Assembly (NCBI RefSeq): GCF_003044565.1
Contig: NZ_POXG01000003.1
Location: forward strand, 186,001-250,000
DNA length: 64,000 nucleotides
From: Neisseria sicca
GTDB lineage: Bacteria; Pseudomonadota; Gammaproteobacteria; Burkholderiales; Neisseriaceae
Reading direction: 5' to 3'
In this document: in pieces, positions 33,862 to 43,813 of the stretch
Numbering within the stretch: position 1 is the stretch's first letter
Layout of the letters: each line of letters starts with the position of its first letter
Made by a program: the position numbers and the translations under genes
Notes under the pieces: model-generated
The model's input: the letters and a program-made list of their open reading frames with translations, nothing else
Told to the model about the DNA's origin: nothing
The model's database searches: none

Positions 33862-34239
33862 ATGTCCGTCAAACCGCGTCCTGTCTTTTTGGAGATTCCC
33901 AATATTCGCTTGCCGATACCGGGAATTGTCTCCATCTTGCACCGCATTAGTGGGGTAGCATTATTTGTGATGCTTCCCATTTTGCTGTATCTCCTGTCCG
34001 GTACGTTGAGCCGCGAGTCGGCGTTTGAAACTTACCGTGCCATCGTTTCCAATCCTTTGGTCAAGTTGATTTTAATCGGCGTGTTATGGGCTTATCTGCA
34101 CCATCTGCTCGCCGGTGTCCGTTTTTTACTTTTGGATGCACACAAAGGCCTTGAGCTGAATACTGCGCGCAATACCGCCAAATTGGTGTTTGCTGCTGCT
34201 CTGGTGTTGACCGTCGTTTTGGGAGCGTTGTTATGGTAG
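33862..34239 (+). CDS. sdhC: Succinate dehydrogenase cytochrome b556 subunit
   Basis: 125-residue membrane anchor of complex II. N-terminus KPRPVFLEIPNIRLPIPGIVSILHRISGVALF with the quinone-site Ser/Arg region SILHRISG, three hydrophobic segments, and the haem-ligand histidine in LHHLLAGVRFLLLD. GAGGAAC lies before the ATG. It overlaps sdhD by seven bases, the start of the sdhCDAB operon. Confidence 0.95.
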   Translation: MSVKPRPVFLEIPNIRLPIPGIVSILHRISGVALFVMLPILLYLLSGTLSRESAFETYRAIVSNPLVKLILIGVLWAYLHHLLAGVRFLLLDAHKGLELNTARNTAKLVFAAALVLTVVLGALLW

Positions 34240-34574
34240 AACGTAAATTGACCGGTGCCCATTACGGTTTGCGCGATTGGGCGATGCAACGTGCAACTGC
34301 GGTTATCATGTTGATCTATACCGTTGCACTTTTAGTGATTCTGTTTACCCTGCCTAAAGAATATTCGGCATGGCAGGCATTTTTCGATCAAGTTTGGGTG
34401 AAAGTGTTCACTCAGGTCAGCTTTATCGCTGTATTTTTGCACGCTTGGGTGGGTATCCGCGATTTGTGGATGGACTATATCAAACCCTTCGGCGTGCGTT
34501 TGTTTTTGCAGGTTGCCACCATCGTTTGGTTGGTCGGCTGCTTGGTGTATTCAGTTAAAGTAATTTGGGGGTAA
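34233..34574 (+). CDS. sdhD: Succinate dehydrogenase membrane anchor subunit
   Basis: 113 residues, three hydrophobic segments. It has [24 protein letters not shown] and [16 protein letters not shown], the SdhD motif with haem histidine and quinone-site Asp-Tyr. Translationally coupled with sdhC (7-base overlap) and two bases from sdhA. Confidence 0.95.
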   Translation: MVERKLTGAHYGLRDWAMQRATAVIMLIYTVALLVILFTLPKEYSAWQAFFDQVWVKVFTQVSFIAVFLHAWVGIRDLWMDYIKPFGVRLFLQVATIVWLVGCLVYSVKVIWG

Positions 34575-34576
34575 GT

Positions 34577-36340
34577 ATGGGTTTTCCTGTTCGCAAGTTT
34601 GATGCCGTGATTGTCGGCGGTGGTGGTGCAGGTTTACGCGCAGCCCTCCAATTATCCAAATCCGGTCTGAATTGTGCCGTTTTGTCTAAAGTGTTCCCGA
34701 CCCGTTCGCATACCGTAGCGGCGCAGGGCGGTATTTCCGCTTCGTTGGGTAATGTGCAGGAGGATCGTTGGGACTGGCACATGTACGATACCGTGAAAGG
34801 TTCTGACTGGTTGGGCGACCAAGACGCGATTGAGTTTATGTGTCGCGCCGCGCCTGAGGCGGTGATTGAGTTGGAACATATGGGTATGCCTTTTGACCGC
34901 GTGGAAAGCGGGAAAATTTATCAGCGTCCTTTCGGCGGTCATACTGCCGAACACGGTAAACGCGCAGTAGAACGTGCCTGCGCGGTTGCTGACCGTACCG
35001 GTCATGCGATGCTGCATACCCTGTATCAACAAAACGTCCGTGCCAATACGCAATTCTTTGTGGAATGGACGGCGCAAGATTTGATTCGTGATGAAAACGG
35101 CGATGTCGTCGGTGTTACCGCCATGGAAATGGAAACTGGCGAAGTTTATATTTTCCACGCTAAAGCTGTAATGTTTGCTACCGGCGGTGGCGGTCGTATT
35201 TATGCGTCTTCCACCAATGCCTATATGAATACTGGCGACGGTTTGGGTATTTGCGCGCGTGCGGGTATCCCGTTGGAAGATATGGAGTTCTGGCAATTCC
35301 ACCCGACCGGTGTGGCAGGTGCAGGCGTGTTGATTACCGAAGGCGTACGCGGTGAGGGTGGTATTCTGTTGAATGCCGATGGTGAGCGCTTTATGGAACG
35401 CTATGCACCGACCGTAAAAGACTTGGCTTCGCGCGACGTGGTTTCCCGCGCAATGGCGATGGAAATCTACGAAGGTCGCGGCTGCGGTAAAAACAAAGAC
35501 CATGTTTTGCTGAAAATCGACCATATCGGTGCCGAAAAAATTATGGAAAAACTGCCGGGCATCCGCGAGATTTCCATTCAGTTTGCCGGTATCGACCCGA
35601 TTAAAGACCCGATTCCCGTTGTGCCGACTACCCACTACATGATGGGCGGTATTCCGACCAACTATCACGGCGAAGTCGTTGTGCCACAAGGCGACGAATA
35701 TGAAGTGCCAGTGAAAGGTTTGTATGCTGCTGGCGAGTGCGCTTGTGCTTCCGTACACGGTGCGAACCGCTTGGGTACCAACTCCCTGCTGGACTTGGTG
35801 GTGTTTGGTAAAGCTGCTGGCGACAGTATGATTAAATTCATCAAAGAACAAAGCGATTGGAAACCTTTGCCTGCCGATGCGGGCGAGCTGACCCGCCAAC
35901 GTATTGAACGCTTGGATAACCAAACCGGCGGCGAAAACGTTGATGCGCTGCGTCGCGAACTGCAACGCTCCGTACAACTGCACGCCGGTGTGTTCCGTAC
36001 CGATGAGATTCTGAGCAAAGGCGTTCAAGAAATCATGGCGATTGCCGAGCGCGTGAAACGCACCGAAATCAAAGACAAGAGCAAAGTGTGGAATACTGCG
36101 CGTATCGAAGCTTTGGAATTGGATAATCTGATTGAAGTAGCAAAAGCGACTTTGGTGTCTGCCGAAGCGCGTAAAGAATCACGCGGCGCACACGCTTCAG
36201 ACGACCATCCTGAGCGCGATGACGAAAACTGGATGAAACATACGCTGTATCATTCAGATACCAATACCTTGTCCTACAAACCGGTACACACCAAGCCTTT
36301 GAGCGTGGCATACATCGAACCGGCCAAGCGCGTTTACTGA
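34577..36340 (+). CDS. sdhA: Succinate dehydrogenase flavoprotein subunit
   Basis: 587 residues from the ATG at 34577, behind a GGGGG-rich Shine-Dalgarno. FAD fold [22 protein letters not shown]; covalent FAD site [15 protein letters not shown]; substrate-site HPTG and RGEGGIL; active-site Arg in [13 protein letters not shown]-terminal [22 protein letters not shown]. It oxidises succinate to fumarate on the cytoplasmic face of complex II. Its FAD is attached by SdhE, encoded two genes on. Confidence 0.97.
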   Translation: MGFPVRKFDAVIVGGGGAGLRAALQLSKSGLNCAVLSKVFPTRSHTVAAQGGISASLGNVQEDRWDWHMYDTVKGSDWLGDQDAIEFMCRAAPEAVIELEHMGMPFDRVESGKIYQRPFGGHTAEHGKRAVERACAVADRTGHAMLHTLYQQNVRANTQFFVEWTAQDLIRDENGDVVGVTAMEMETGEVYIFHAKAVMFATGGGGRIYASSTNAYMNTGDGLGICARAGIPLEDMEFWQFHPTGVAGAGVLITEGVRGEGGILLNADGERFMERYAPTVKDLASRDVVSRAMAMEIYEGRGCGKNKDHVLLKIDHIGAEKIMEKLPGIREISIQFAGIDPIKDPIPVVPTTHYMMGGIPTNYHGEVVVPQGDEYEVPVKGLYAAGECACASVHGANRLGTNSLLDLVVFGKAAGDSMIKFIKEQSDWKPLPADAGELTRQRIERLDNQTGGENVDALRRELQRSVQLHAGVFRTDEILSKGVQEIMAIAERVKRTEIKDKSKVWNTARIEALELDNLIEVAKATLVSAEARKESRGAHASDDHPERDDENWMKHTLYHSDTNTLSYKPVHTKPLSVAYIEPAKRVY

Positions 36341-36343
36341 TGC

Positions 36344-36385
36344 GTTTTCAGACGACCTCTGTATCACAAGGGGTCGTCTGAAAAT
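36344..36385. repeat. Outward-facing DUS pair between sdhA and sdhB
   Basis: TTTTCAGACGACCTC and GGGTCGTCTGAAAA; a possible hairpin inside the operon that could lower or stabilise the downstream message. Confidence 0.65.
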
Positions 36386-36464
36386 CAAATACACCACCAC
36401 ACTGAACAGCCTGAACCCATAACATATAACCATCAGGCGGTTTATGAGAAAAGGAACACTTCTC

Positions 36465-37172
36465 ATGGAAAAAATGAGTTTTGAAATTTACCGTTACAAT
36501 CCGGACGTTGATGCCAAGCCTTATATGCAGCGTTACGAGTTGGAACTGGAGCCGACCGACGTGAAACTTCTGGATGCGTTGGTACGCCTGAAAGCACAAG
36601 ACGACACCTTGTCTTTCCGTCGCTCTTGCCGCGAAGGTATTTGCGGTTCTGACGGTATGAACATCAACGGCAAAAACGGCTTGGCGTGTTTGACTGATTT
36701 ACGCGGCTTGAAACAGCCCGTAAAAATCCGTCCGCTGCCCGGTCTGCCTGTCATCCGCGACCTGATTGTGGACATGACCCAGTTCTTCAAGCAATATCAC
36801 TCTATCAAACCTTACGTCGTCAATGATAATCCTATCGATGCAGACAAAGAGCGCCTGCAAACTCAGGAAGAGCGCAAAGAGTTGGACGGTTTGTACGAAT
36901 GTATTTTGTGCGCCTGCTGTTCGACTGCCTGTCCTTCGTTCTGGTGGAATCCCGACAAATTCGTCGGTCCGTCCGGTTTGCTGAACGCCTACCGCTTCAT
37001 TGCTGACAGCCGCGATACCATCACCAACGAGCGTTTGGACAATTTGAACGATCCGTATCGTCTGTTCCGCTGCCATACCATCATGAACTGCGTGGACGTT
37101 TGCCCGAAACACTTGAATCCGACCCGTGCCATCGGTAAGATTAAAGAAATTATGTTGAAACGAGCCGTTTAA
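36465..37172 (+). CDS. sdhB: Succinate dehydrogenase iron-sulfur subunit
   Basis: 235 residues from MEKMSFEIYRYNPD; the ATG at 36465 has AAGGA ten bases upstream, while the in-frame ATG at 36444 does not. The [2Fe-2S] cysteines are in SCREGICGSDGMNINGKNGLAC and the [4Fe-4S]/[3Fe-4S] clusters in CILCACCSTACPSFWW and CHTIMNCVDVCPKHLNP. It relays electrons from SdhA to the quinone site in SdhCD. Confidence 0.97.
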   Translation: MEKMSFEIYRYNPDVDAKPYMQRYELELEPTDVKLLDALVRLKAQDDTLSFRRSCREGICGSDGMNINGKNGLACLTDLRGLKQPVKIRPLPGLPVIRDLIVDMTQFFKQYHSIKPYVVNDNPIDADKERLQTQEERKELDGLYECILCACCSTACPSFWWNPDKFVGPSGLLNAYRFIADSRDTITNERLDNLNDPYRLFRCHTIMNCVDVCPKHLNPTRAIGKIKEIMLKRAV

Positions 37173-37175
37173 GAA

Positions 37176-37424
37176 ATGATGGTTTTTGACGATATTGCCA
37201 AACGGAAAATCCGTTTTCAAACCCGCCGGGGATTATTGGAGTTAGATTTGATTTTCGGCAGGTTTATGGAAAAAGAATTCGAGCAATTAAGCGATAAAGA
37301 GCTTTCCGAGTTTTCCGAAATCCTTGAGTTTCAAGATCAAGAACTTCTTGCTCTGATCAACGGACATTCGGCGACAGACAAGGAATACCTTATCCCCATG
37401 CTTGAAAAAATCAGACGAGCTTGA
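37176..37424 (+). CDS. sdhE: FAD assembly factor SdhE
   Basis: 82 residues. The motif RRGLLELDLIFGRFMEKEFEQLSDKELSEFSEILEFQDQEL contains the conserved RGxxE that flavinylates SdhA. It begins three bases after sdhB, so is co-expressed with its client. Two adjacent ATGs (37176, 37179) are possible starts. Confidence 0.94.
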   Translation: MMVFDDIAKRKIRFQTRRGLLELDLIFGRFMEKEFEQLSDKELSEFSEILEFQDQELLALINGHSATDKEYLIPMLEKIRRA

Positions 37425-37431
37425 CGTATTG

Positions 37432-37459
37432 GAAATCCGCCTATTTATCGGCGGATTTC
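37432..37459 (+). terminator. Stem-loop after sdhE
   Basis: GAAATCCGC / GCGGATTTC with a 10-nt loop but no T-run; an attenuator or mRNA end rather than a full terminator. Confidence 0.45.
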
Positions 37460-37541
37460 TAGGATACGGAGGTCGTCTGAAAACAAAGACCGTGCTGCAT
37501 AGGCAGTAACGAAAGCCCCAACTTACAAAGGAGCGATAAAT

Positions 37542-38825
37542 ATGTCCAAATCAATTAAACTCAACGTACCTAATCAAGAGGATTTAGAACTGCCCGTATT
37601 GGAAGCGAGCATCGGTCATGACGTGGTCGATATCCGCGCCCTGACTAAAAGCACAGGCTTATTCTCATTCGACCCCGGCTTCGTTTCAACAGCAAGCTGC
37701 GAGTCTAAAATCACTTATATCGACGGTGACGAAGGTTTGCTGTATTACCGTGGTTATCCTATTGAACAGCTTGCCGAAAAATCAGATTATTTGGAAGTCT
37801 GCTACCTGTTGATTTACGGCGAATTGCCGACACCTGAACAAAAGGCAGAATTTGACAATACCGTCCGCAGTCATACGATGTTGCATGAACAACTGACTTG
37901 GTTCTTCCGCGGTTTCCGTCGCGACGCACATCCGATGGCGATGATGGTCGGTGTGGTCGGTGCATTGTCTGCGTTCTATCAAGACAGTTTGGATATTACC
38001 AATCCCGAACACCGCAAAATCGCGATTTACCGTCTGATTTCCAAAATTCCGACGATTGCGGCAATGTGTTACCGTTATTCCAACGGTCTGCCGTTCAATT
38101 ATCCAAAAAACAATCTCTCTTATTCCGAAAACTTCCTTCATATGATGTTTGCGACACCATGTGAAGACTACAAACCCAATCCTGTTTTGGCGCGTGCGCT
38201 TGACCGTATCTTTATCCTTCATGCGGACCACGAGCAAAACGCTTCAACTTCGACCGTCCGTCTGGCAGGCTCTTCAGGCGCGAACCCGTTTGCCTGTATC
38301 GCTGCCGGTATCGCCTGTCTGTGGGGTGCGTCTCACGGCGGTGCGAACGAAGCCGTCTTGAAAATGTTGGACGAAATCGGCGACGTATCCCGTGTTGCCG
38401 AATACATGGAAGGCGTGAAACAGCGTAAATACCGTCTGATGGGCTTTGGCCACCGCGTGTACCGCAACATGGATCCACGCGCCAGCATCATGCGTGAAAC
38501 CTGCCATGAAGTTCTCAAAGAATTGGGCTTGGAAGACAGTCCGAAATTCAAACTGGCGATGGAATTGGAACAAATCGCCCTGAAAGATCCGTTCTTCGTT
38601 GAGCGCAAACTGTACCCTAACGTCGACTTCTACTCAGGCATCGTTCTGTCCGCGTTGGGTATCCCGACCGAAATGTTTACCGTCATCTTCGCTCTGTCGC
38701 GCAGCGTAGGCTGGATTTCGCACTGGCATGAAATGATTAGCGATCCTTCGCTGAAAATCGGTCGTCCGCGCCAACTTTATACCGGTGCAGTACGTCGCGA
38801 TTATGTACCGGCGGATAAACGCTGA
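37542..38825 (+). CDS. gltA: Citrate synthase (type II)
   Basis: Condenses acetyl-CoA and oxaloacetate. 427 residues, the length of the NADH-sensitive hexameric type. N-terminal beta-domain, then [30 protein letters not shown], active-site histidines in [14 protein letters not shown] and [15 protein letters not shown], the catalytic Asp in PNVDFYSG, and the C-terminal [15 protein letters not shown] precedes the ATG. Downstream of sdhE behind an unpaired DUS. Confidence 0.97.
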   Translation: MSKSIKLNVPNQEDLELPVLEASIGHDVVDIRALTKSTGLFSFDPGFVSTASCESKITYIDGDEGLLYYRGYPIEQLAEKSDYLEVCYLLIYGELPTPEQKAEFDNTVRSHTMLHEQLTWFFRGFRRDAHPMAMMVGVVGALSAFYQDSLDITNPEHRKIAIYRLISKIPTIAAMCYRYSNGLPFNYPKNNLSYSENFLHMMFATPCEDYKPNPVLARALDRIFILHADHEQNASTSTVRLAGSSGANPFACIAAGIACLWGASHGGANEAVLKMLDEIGDVSRVAEYMEGVKQRKYRLMGFGHRVYRNMDPRASIMRETCHEVLKELGLEDSPKFKLAMELEQIALKDPFFVERKLYPNVDFYSGIVLSALGIPTEMFTVIFALSRSVGWISHWHEMISDPSLKIGRPRQLYTGAVRRDYVPADKR

Positions 38826-38936
38826 TAATCGGTATATTAATATGTTGTCGGAGTTTTATTTGAGAAAGCCGAATAGCTTTTTTAAATGAGTTTGTCCGCA
38901 ATAAACGAAACAGATACAAGTAATTTGGCTGGAAAT

Positions 38937-39000
38937 AGGGTAGAATGAAGTGTCATTTCAAACGGCATGGATTCCGTTGAAACACATGGAATTCTACCCT
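38937..39000 (+). promoter_or_regulatory. Structured leader / attenuator-like hairpin before sucA
   Basis: A perfect 10-bp outer stem AGGGTAGAAT (38937-38946) / ATTCTACCCT (38991-39000) encloses an inner hairpin AACGG (38961-38965) / CCGTT (38973-38977), with GTGT / ACAC pairing between them. It is followed by T-rich sequence and then the sucA start at 39033. It could terminate gltA transcripts or control sucA. Confidence 0.5.
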
Positions 39001-39032
39001 TTGTTTATATTTTAAAGAAAAGAGCTCGTGTC

Positions 39033-41861
39033 ATGATGGATGAAAAACTCAATTTTTCTTATCTGTTCGGTTCAAATGCTCCCTACATCGAAGAGTTGTA
39101 TGAGAATTTCTTGGAAAACCCAAGTTCTGTCGATGAGAAATGGAAGCAATATTTCACCGACTTAAGCAAGCAGCCCGGTGCGGCAGATGTTGATGTTGCC
39201 CATGCTCCGATTCGTGAATCCTTCGCTAATTTGGCAAAAACCAAATCGACAGCGGCTATTGCCGGCGGTATGGATGAAGCCATGATGAAGAAACAGGTCG
39301 GCGTACTGCGGTTGATTTCTGCTTACCGTATTCAAGGTGTGGGTGCTGCCCAGCTTGACCCGCTCAAACGTATCCCGCCACGCAACATTGAAGCCCTCGA
39401 TCCCAAATTCCACGGACTGAATGATGCCGATATGGCGGTTCAGTTCAATATGGGCGAGGGCGATTTTTCCGGCCAAAGCAAGCTGCCTCTGTCCCAAATC
39501 ATCAGCAACCTCAAACAAACCTACTGTGGTCACCTCGCATTGGAATACATCTACATTCCCAATACAGAAGAACGCCGCTGGTTGCGCAATTATTTTGAGG
39601 ATGTGCTGTCCACCCCGAGTTACAGTGCCGAACAGAAACGCCGCATCCTGAAAGAAATGACCGCTGCCGAGACTTTGGAGCGTTATCTGCATACCAAATA
39701 TGTCGGTCAGAAACGCTTCGGCGTAGAAGGCGGCGAGAGCGTGATTGCCGGTCTGAATTACCTGATTCAAAACGCAGGTAAAGACGGTGTCGAAGAAGTC
39801 ATCATCGGTATGGCACACCGAGGTCGTCTGAATGTCTTGGTCAACATCTTGGGAAAGAAACCGGGCGATTTGTTTGCCGAATTTGAAGGTCGCGCCGAAA
39901 TCAAGCTGCCTAGCGGCGACGTGAAATACCACATGGGTTTCAGCTCCGACATCGCTACGCCGAATGGTCCAATGCACGTTTCTTTGGCGTTTAACCCGTC
40001 GCACTTGGAAATCGTCAATCCTGTCGTTGAAGGTTCTGCACGCGCCAAACAAAAACGTCTGGGCGAAAACGGCCGCGACAAAGTATTGCCCGTATTGATT
40101 CACGGCGACTCTGCATTTGTCGGCTTGGGCGTCAACCAAGCGACGTTCAATCTGTCCAAAACGCGCGGCTATACCACCGGCGGTACGGTCCACATTGTCA
40201 TCAACAACCAAATCGGCTTCACCACTTCCGATACCCGCGACACCCGTTCGACCGTGCATTGTACCGACGTAGCGAAAATGGTTTCCGCCCCGGTCATCCA
40301 CGTCAACGGCGACGATCCGGAACGCGTTTGCTTCGCCATCCAAGCCGCTTTGGACTACCGTAAAAAATTCAACAAAGACATCGTGATCGATGTCGTCTGC
40401 TACCGCAAATGGGGTCATAACGAGGGCGACGATCCGACCCTGACCCAGCCGATGATGTACAAAAAAGTATCGCAACACCCCGGTGCGCGTGCTTTGTACA
40501 CCGAGCAACTGATTGCAGAAGGCGTGGTGACGCAGGCAGAAGCCGACGGCTATATCCAAGCCTACCGCGATGCTTTGGATAAAGGCGAACATGTCGAACA
40601 AACGACGTTGAGCAATTTCCAACGCACGCAAATCGACTGGAGCAAATACCAAGGCAAAGACTGGCGTGAAGATGTGGAAACCGGCCTGCCCGCTGCCGAC
40701 ATCGAGCGTCTTGCCGAGAAATTTACCGCAGTCCCCGAAGGCTTTGCACTACATCCGACTGCCAAACGCGTGCTCGAAGCGCGCAAAGGCATGGCTGCGG
40801 GCAGTCAGCCGATTGACTGGGGTATGGCGGAAACACTCGCATACGCCAACTTGGTGACCAAAGGTCACGGCGTGCGTATTTCCGGCGAAGACTCCGGACG
40901 CGGTACATTCTCACACCGTCATGCCGTATTGCATGATCAAAACCGCGAAAAATGGGATGACGGCACTTATGTACCGCTGCGCCATATGGGCGAAGGTGCA
41001 GGCGAATTCCTCGTTATCGACTCCATCTTGAATGAAGAAGCGGTCATGGCTTATGAATATGGCTTTGCCTGCTCCGCACCTGACAAACTGACCATTTGGG
41101 AAGCGCAGTTCGGCGATTTTGCCAACGGCGCGCAAGTAACCATCGACCAATTCCTGTCGTCCGGCGAAACCAAGTGGGGCCGTCTCTGCGGTCTGACCAC
41201 CATCCTGCCGCACGGCTATGACGGACAAGGTCCGGAACACTCATCCGGCCGTGTAGAACGCTGGTTGCAGCTTTGCTCCGAAAACAATATGCAAATCATC
41301 ATGCCGTCCGAAGCGTCGCAAATGTTCCACCTGCTGCAACGCCAAGTCTTGAGTTCGTACCGCAAACCATTGGTGATTTTTATGTCCAAACGCCTGTTGC
41401 GTTTCAAAGGCGCGATGAGTTCGCTGGAAAACTTCACCGAAGGTTCGCGCTTCCGTCCTGTCATCGGCGATACCGCCGAGCGTGGCAATAATGAAAGTGT
41501 GAAACGCGTGATTCTGTGTGCCGGACAGGTTTACTACGATTTGGAAGCAGGCCGCGCCGAGCGCAAACTGGAAAACGATGTCGCCATCGTCCGCGTCGAG
41601 CAGCTTTATCCGTTCCCATACGACGAGTTGCGTGCAGAACTGGCGAAATATCCGAACGCGAAATCCGTGGTTTGGGCGCAGGAAGAGCCAAAAAACCAAG
41701 GCGCGTTCTACCAAATCCGCCACCGCTTGGAAGACGTTATCAGCGAAAGCCAAAAATTGTCTTATGCCGGTCGTCCGAGCAGCGCATCGCCAGCCGTCGG
41801 CTATATGAGCAAACACGTTGCCCAGCTGAAACAACTGGTTGAAGACGCAATGACGCTATAA
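39033..41861 (+). CDS. sucA: 2-oxoglutarate dehydrogenase E1 component
   Basis: ThDP-dependent decarboxylase of the oxoglutarate dehydrogenase complex. 942 residues from ATG 39033 (39036 is also possible); an upstream in-frame codon at 38967 falls inside the leader hairpin. Visible are the E2-binding-like N-terminus FSYLFGSNAPYIEELYENFLENPSSVDE, GMAHRGRLNVLVNILGK, the ThDP fold around VIHVNGDDPERV and CYRKWGHNEGDDP, and LPHGYDGQGPEHSSGRVERWLQL. The Shine-Dalgarno is weak. An internal DUS encodes RGRLN. Confidence 0.95.
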   Translation: MMDEKLNFSYLFGSNAPYIEELYENFLENPSSVDEKWKQYFTDLSKQPGAADVDVAHAPIRESFANLAKTKSTAAIAGGMDEAMMKKQVGVLRLISAYRIQGVGAAQLDPLKRIPPRNIEALDPKFHGLNDADMAVQFNMGEGDFSGQSKLPLSQIISNLKQTYCGHLALEYIYIPNTEERRWLRNYFEDVLSTPSYSAEQKRRILKEMTAAETLERYLHTKYVGQKRFGVEGGESVIAGLNYLIQNAGKDGVEEVIIGMAHRGRLNVLVNILGKKPGDLFAEFEGRAEIKLPSGDVKYHMGFSSDIATPNGPMHVSLAFNPSHLEIVNPVVEGSARAKQKRLGENGRDKVLPVLIHGDSAFVGLGVNQATFNLSKTRGYTTGGTVHIVINNQIGFTTSDTRDTRSTVHCTDVAKMVSAPVIHVNGDDPERVCFAIQAALDYRKKFNKDIVIDVVCYRKWGHNEGDDPTLTQPMMYKKVSQHPGARALYTEQLIAEGVVTQAEADGYIQAYRDALDKGEHVEQTTLSNFQRTQIDWSKYQGKDWREDVETGLPAADIERLAEKFTAVPEGFALHPTAKRVLEARKGMAAGSQPIDWGMAETLAYANLVTKGHGVRISGEDSGRGTFSHRHAVLHDQNREKWDDGTYVPLRHMGEGAGEFLVIDSILNEEAVMAYEYGFACSAPDKLTIWEAQFGDFANGAQVTIDQFLSSGETKWGRLCGLTTILPHGYDGQGPEHSSGRVERWLQLCSENNMQIIMPSEASQMFHLLQRQVLSSYRKPLVIFMSKRLLRFKGAMSSLENFTEGSRFRPVIGDTAERGNNESVKRVILCAGQVYYDLEAGRAERKLENDVAIVRVEQLYPFPYDELRAELAKYPNAKSVVWAQEEPKNQGAFYQIRHRLEDVISESQKLSYAGRPSSASPAVGYMSKHVAQLKQLVEDAMTL

Positions 41862-41973
41862 CGCAATACGGTGTGGCGTTCCGAATGAAACACTTCAGAC
41901 GGAACGCCCGCCAAACAAAAGAGATAACACACAACAGGTCGTCTGAAAACCGACGACCATCCGGAGACACAAA

Positions 41974-43155
41974 ATGATTATTGACGTAAAAGTACCCATG
42001 CTGTCCGAAAGCGTATCCGAAGGCACGCTCTTGGAATGGAAGAAAAAAGTCGGCGAAGCCGTAGCGCGCGACGAAATCCTGATCGACATCGAAACCGACA
42101 AAGTGGTTTTGGAAGTACCTTCCCCACAAGCCGGCGTATTGGTTGAAATCATTGCCCAAAACGGCGAAACCGTTGCCGCCGAACAAGTGTTGGCGCGTAT
42201 CGATACTGCTGCAACTGCTTCCACTTCTGCTGAAGCCCCAGCCGCCGCTCCTGCACCTGAAGCCGCTCCCGCTGCTGCGCAAACCAATGCTGCCATGCCT
42301 GCCGCTGCGAAGCTGGCAGCCGAAACCGGCGTGGATGTGAACGCGCTGCAAGGTTCCGGCCGTGACGGTCGCGTCTTGAAAGAAGACGTGCAAAACGCCG
42401 CCGCCAAACCTGCCGCTGCACCCGCTGCCGCGCCAGCACCTGTTCCAGCGGGTGCGCGTCCGGAACAACGCGTTCCGATGAGCCGCCTGCGCGCCCGTGT
42501 TGCCGAGCGTCTCTTGGCTTCGCAACAGGAAAACGCGATTCTGACTACGTTCAACGAAGTCAACATGAAACCTATCATGGACTTGCGTGCGAAATACAAA
42601 GAAAAATTCGAGAAAGAACACGGTACCAAACTTGGCTTCATGTCTTTCTTCGTCAAAGCAGCTGTTGCAGCGCTGAAAAAATATCCGGTGGTCAATGCCT
42701 CCGTTGACGGCAACGACATCGTTTATCACGGTTACTTCGACATCGGTATTGCCATCGGCAGTCCGCGCGGTCTGGTCGTTCCGATTCTGCGTGATGCCGA
42801 CCAAATGAGCATTGCCGACATCGAACAAGCCATCGTCGATTACGCCAAAAAAGCTAAAGACGGCAAAATCGCGCTGGAAGATTTGACCGGCGGTACGTTC
42901 AGCATCACCAACGGCGGTACGTTCGGTTCTATGATGTCCACCCCGATTATCAATCCGCCGCAATCCGCCATTTTGGGTATGCACGCGACCAAAGAACGCG
43001 CAGTCGTGGAAAACGGTCAAGTCGTTGTCCGCCCGATGATGTATCTGGCACTCTCTTACGACCACCGCATCATCGACGGCCGCGAAGCCGTGTTGACTTT
43101 GGTTGCCATCAAAGACGCGCTGGAAGATCCGGCACGCCTGTTGTTGGATCTGTAA
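41974..43155 (+). CDS. sucB: Dihydrolipoyllysine succinyltransferase (OGDH E2)
   Basis: 393 residues. One lipoyl domain (1-75) with the lipoylated Lys at 43 in [11 protein letters not shown], an Ala/Pro linker, a peripheral subunit-binding domain ([32 protein letters not shown]), a second Ala/Pro linker, and the catalytic domain ending in the His-Asp motif [12 protein letters not shown]. It transfers succinyl to CoA. The context (sucA before, lpdA after) fixes it as OGDH rather than PDH E2. An unpaired DUS is 35 bases upstream. Confidence 0.96.
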   Translation: MIIDVKVPMLSESVSEGTLLEWKKKVGEAVARDEILIDIETDKVVLEVPSPQAGVLVEIIAQNGETVAAEQVLARIDTAATASTSAEAPAAAPAPEAAPAAAQTNAAMPAAAKLAAETGVDVNALQGSGRDGRVLKEDVQNAAAKPAAAPAAAPAPVPAGARPEQRVPMSRLRARVAERLLASQQENAILTTFNEVNMKPIMDLRAKYKEKFEKEHGTKLGFMSFFVKAAVAALKKYPVVNASVDGNDIVYHGYFDIGIAIGSPRGLVVPILRDADQMSIADIEQAIVDYAKKAKDGKIALEDLTGGTFSITNGGTFGSMMSTPIINPPQSAILGMHATKERAVVENGQVVVRPMMYLALSYDHRIIDGREAVLTLVAIKDALEDPARLLLDL

Positions 43156-43218
43156 ACGCTGTCAAAGGGATATAAAGCGGATAAAAACAGAGCAGTTTGA
43201 AATCGGGCTGCTCACTGG

Positions 43219-43258
43219 TTTTCAGACGACCTTGAAATGAAAAAAGGTCGTCTGAAAA
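43219..43258. repeat. Outward-facing DUS pair after sucB
   Basis: TTTTCAGACGACCTT and AAGGTCGTCTGAAAA with a 10-base loop, a perfect 15-bp stem. It may act as a terminator or stabilising hairpin. Confidence 0.7.
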
Positions 43259-43348
43259 CAGCGGGATGTTTGAAATCTAAGGGAGAAAGTTTGTTGCTGC
43301 CATTTTTCGTGCAGAAGCAAACGCTTGAAAATCCATAGGAGCGTATCC

Positions 43349-43618
43349 ATGAAACCCATCTCCCTGTTTCCGCTTTTGGCTGTCGTTTCCCTGCTTGGCG
43401 CGTGTGCCGCATTCGAAGGCAAGGAATATTCCGTCAACGCTTATGATGCGCGCGGCAGAATGTTGAACAAGCGTTTTGAAATGGACAGCAACAAAGCAGG
43501 CATTCCCGTCGCCCGCAGCGTTTTGTGCAAACGTTATCCGCACGCTACCGTGCGCGTTTACAACAATTTTACCGGACAGGAAGTCAGGGAATACAGTCCG
43601 CATTCCTGCCGCCGCTGA
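43349..43618 (+). CDS. Small lipoprotein between sucB and lpdA
   Basis: 89 residues from the ATG at 43349 (TAGGAG eight bases upstream). Signal MKPISLFPLLAVVSLLGAC with lipobox LLGAC and acylated Cys 19. The mature part is short, basic and Tyr-rich (GKEYSVNAYDARGRMLNKRFEMD ... YPHATVRVYNNFTGQEVREY) with two further cysteines that could form a disulfide. It is embedded in the TCA gene cluster without an obvious metabolic role. No family recognised. Confidence 0.7.
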   Translation: MKPISLFPLLAVVSLLGACAAFEGKEYSVNAYDARGRMLNKRFEMDSNKAGIPVARSVLCKRYPHATVRVYNNFTGQEVREYSPHSCRR

Positions 43619-43745
43619 TGCGTCAGAACCAATCGGGCTGAAATTTGAATAGGTCGTGCCTGTGAGCAGGCTTCGCACTCTGAAAAAGGCAGAATAAGTT
43701 TTAATTTTGTTGAAGCCGCGTTTTCAGACGACCTCTCATGCAAAA

Positions 43746-43760
43746 TATAGTGGATAAACT
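43746..43760 (+). repeat. Possible remnant of a Correia end
   Basis: TATAGTGGATAAACT matches the Correia terminal repeat for its first ten bases (one base short in the T-run), without a partner end nearby. Confidence 0.3.
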
Positions 43761-43813
43761 TTTGCTGAAGGTTTTCCTGCGGCAAAAATATCAAACAACA
43801 AAGGATTTTTCAC

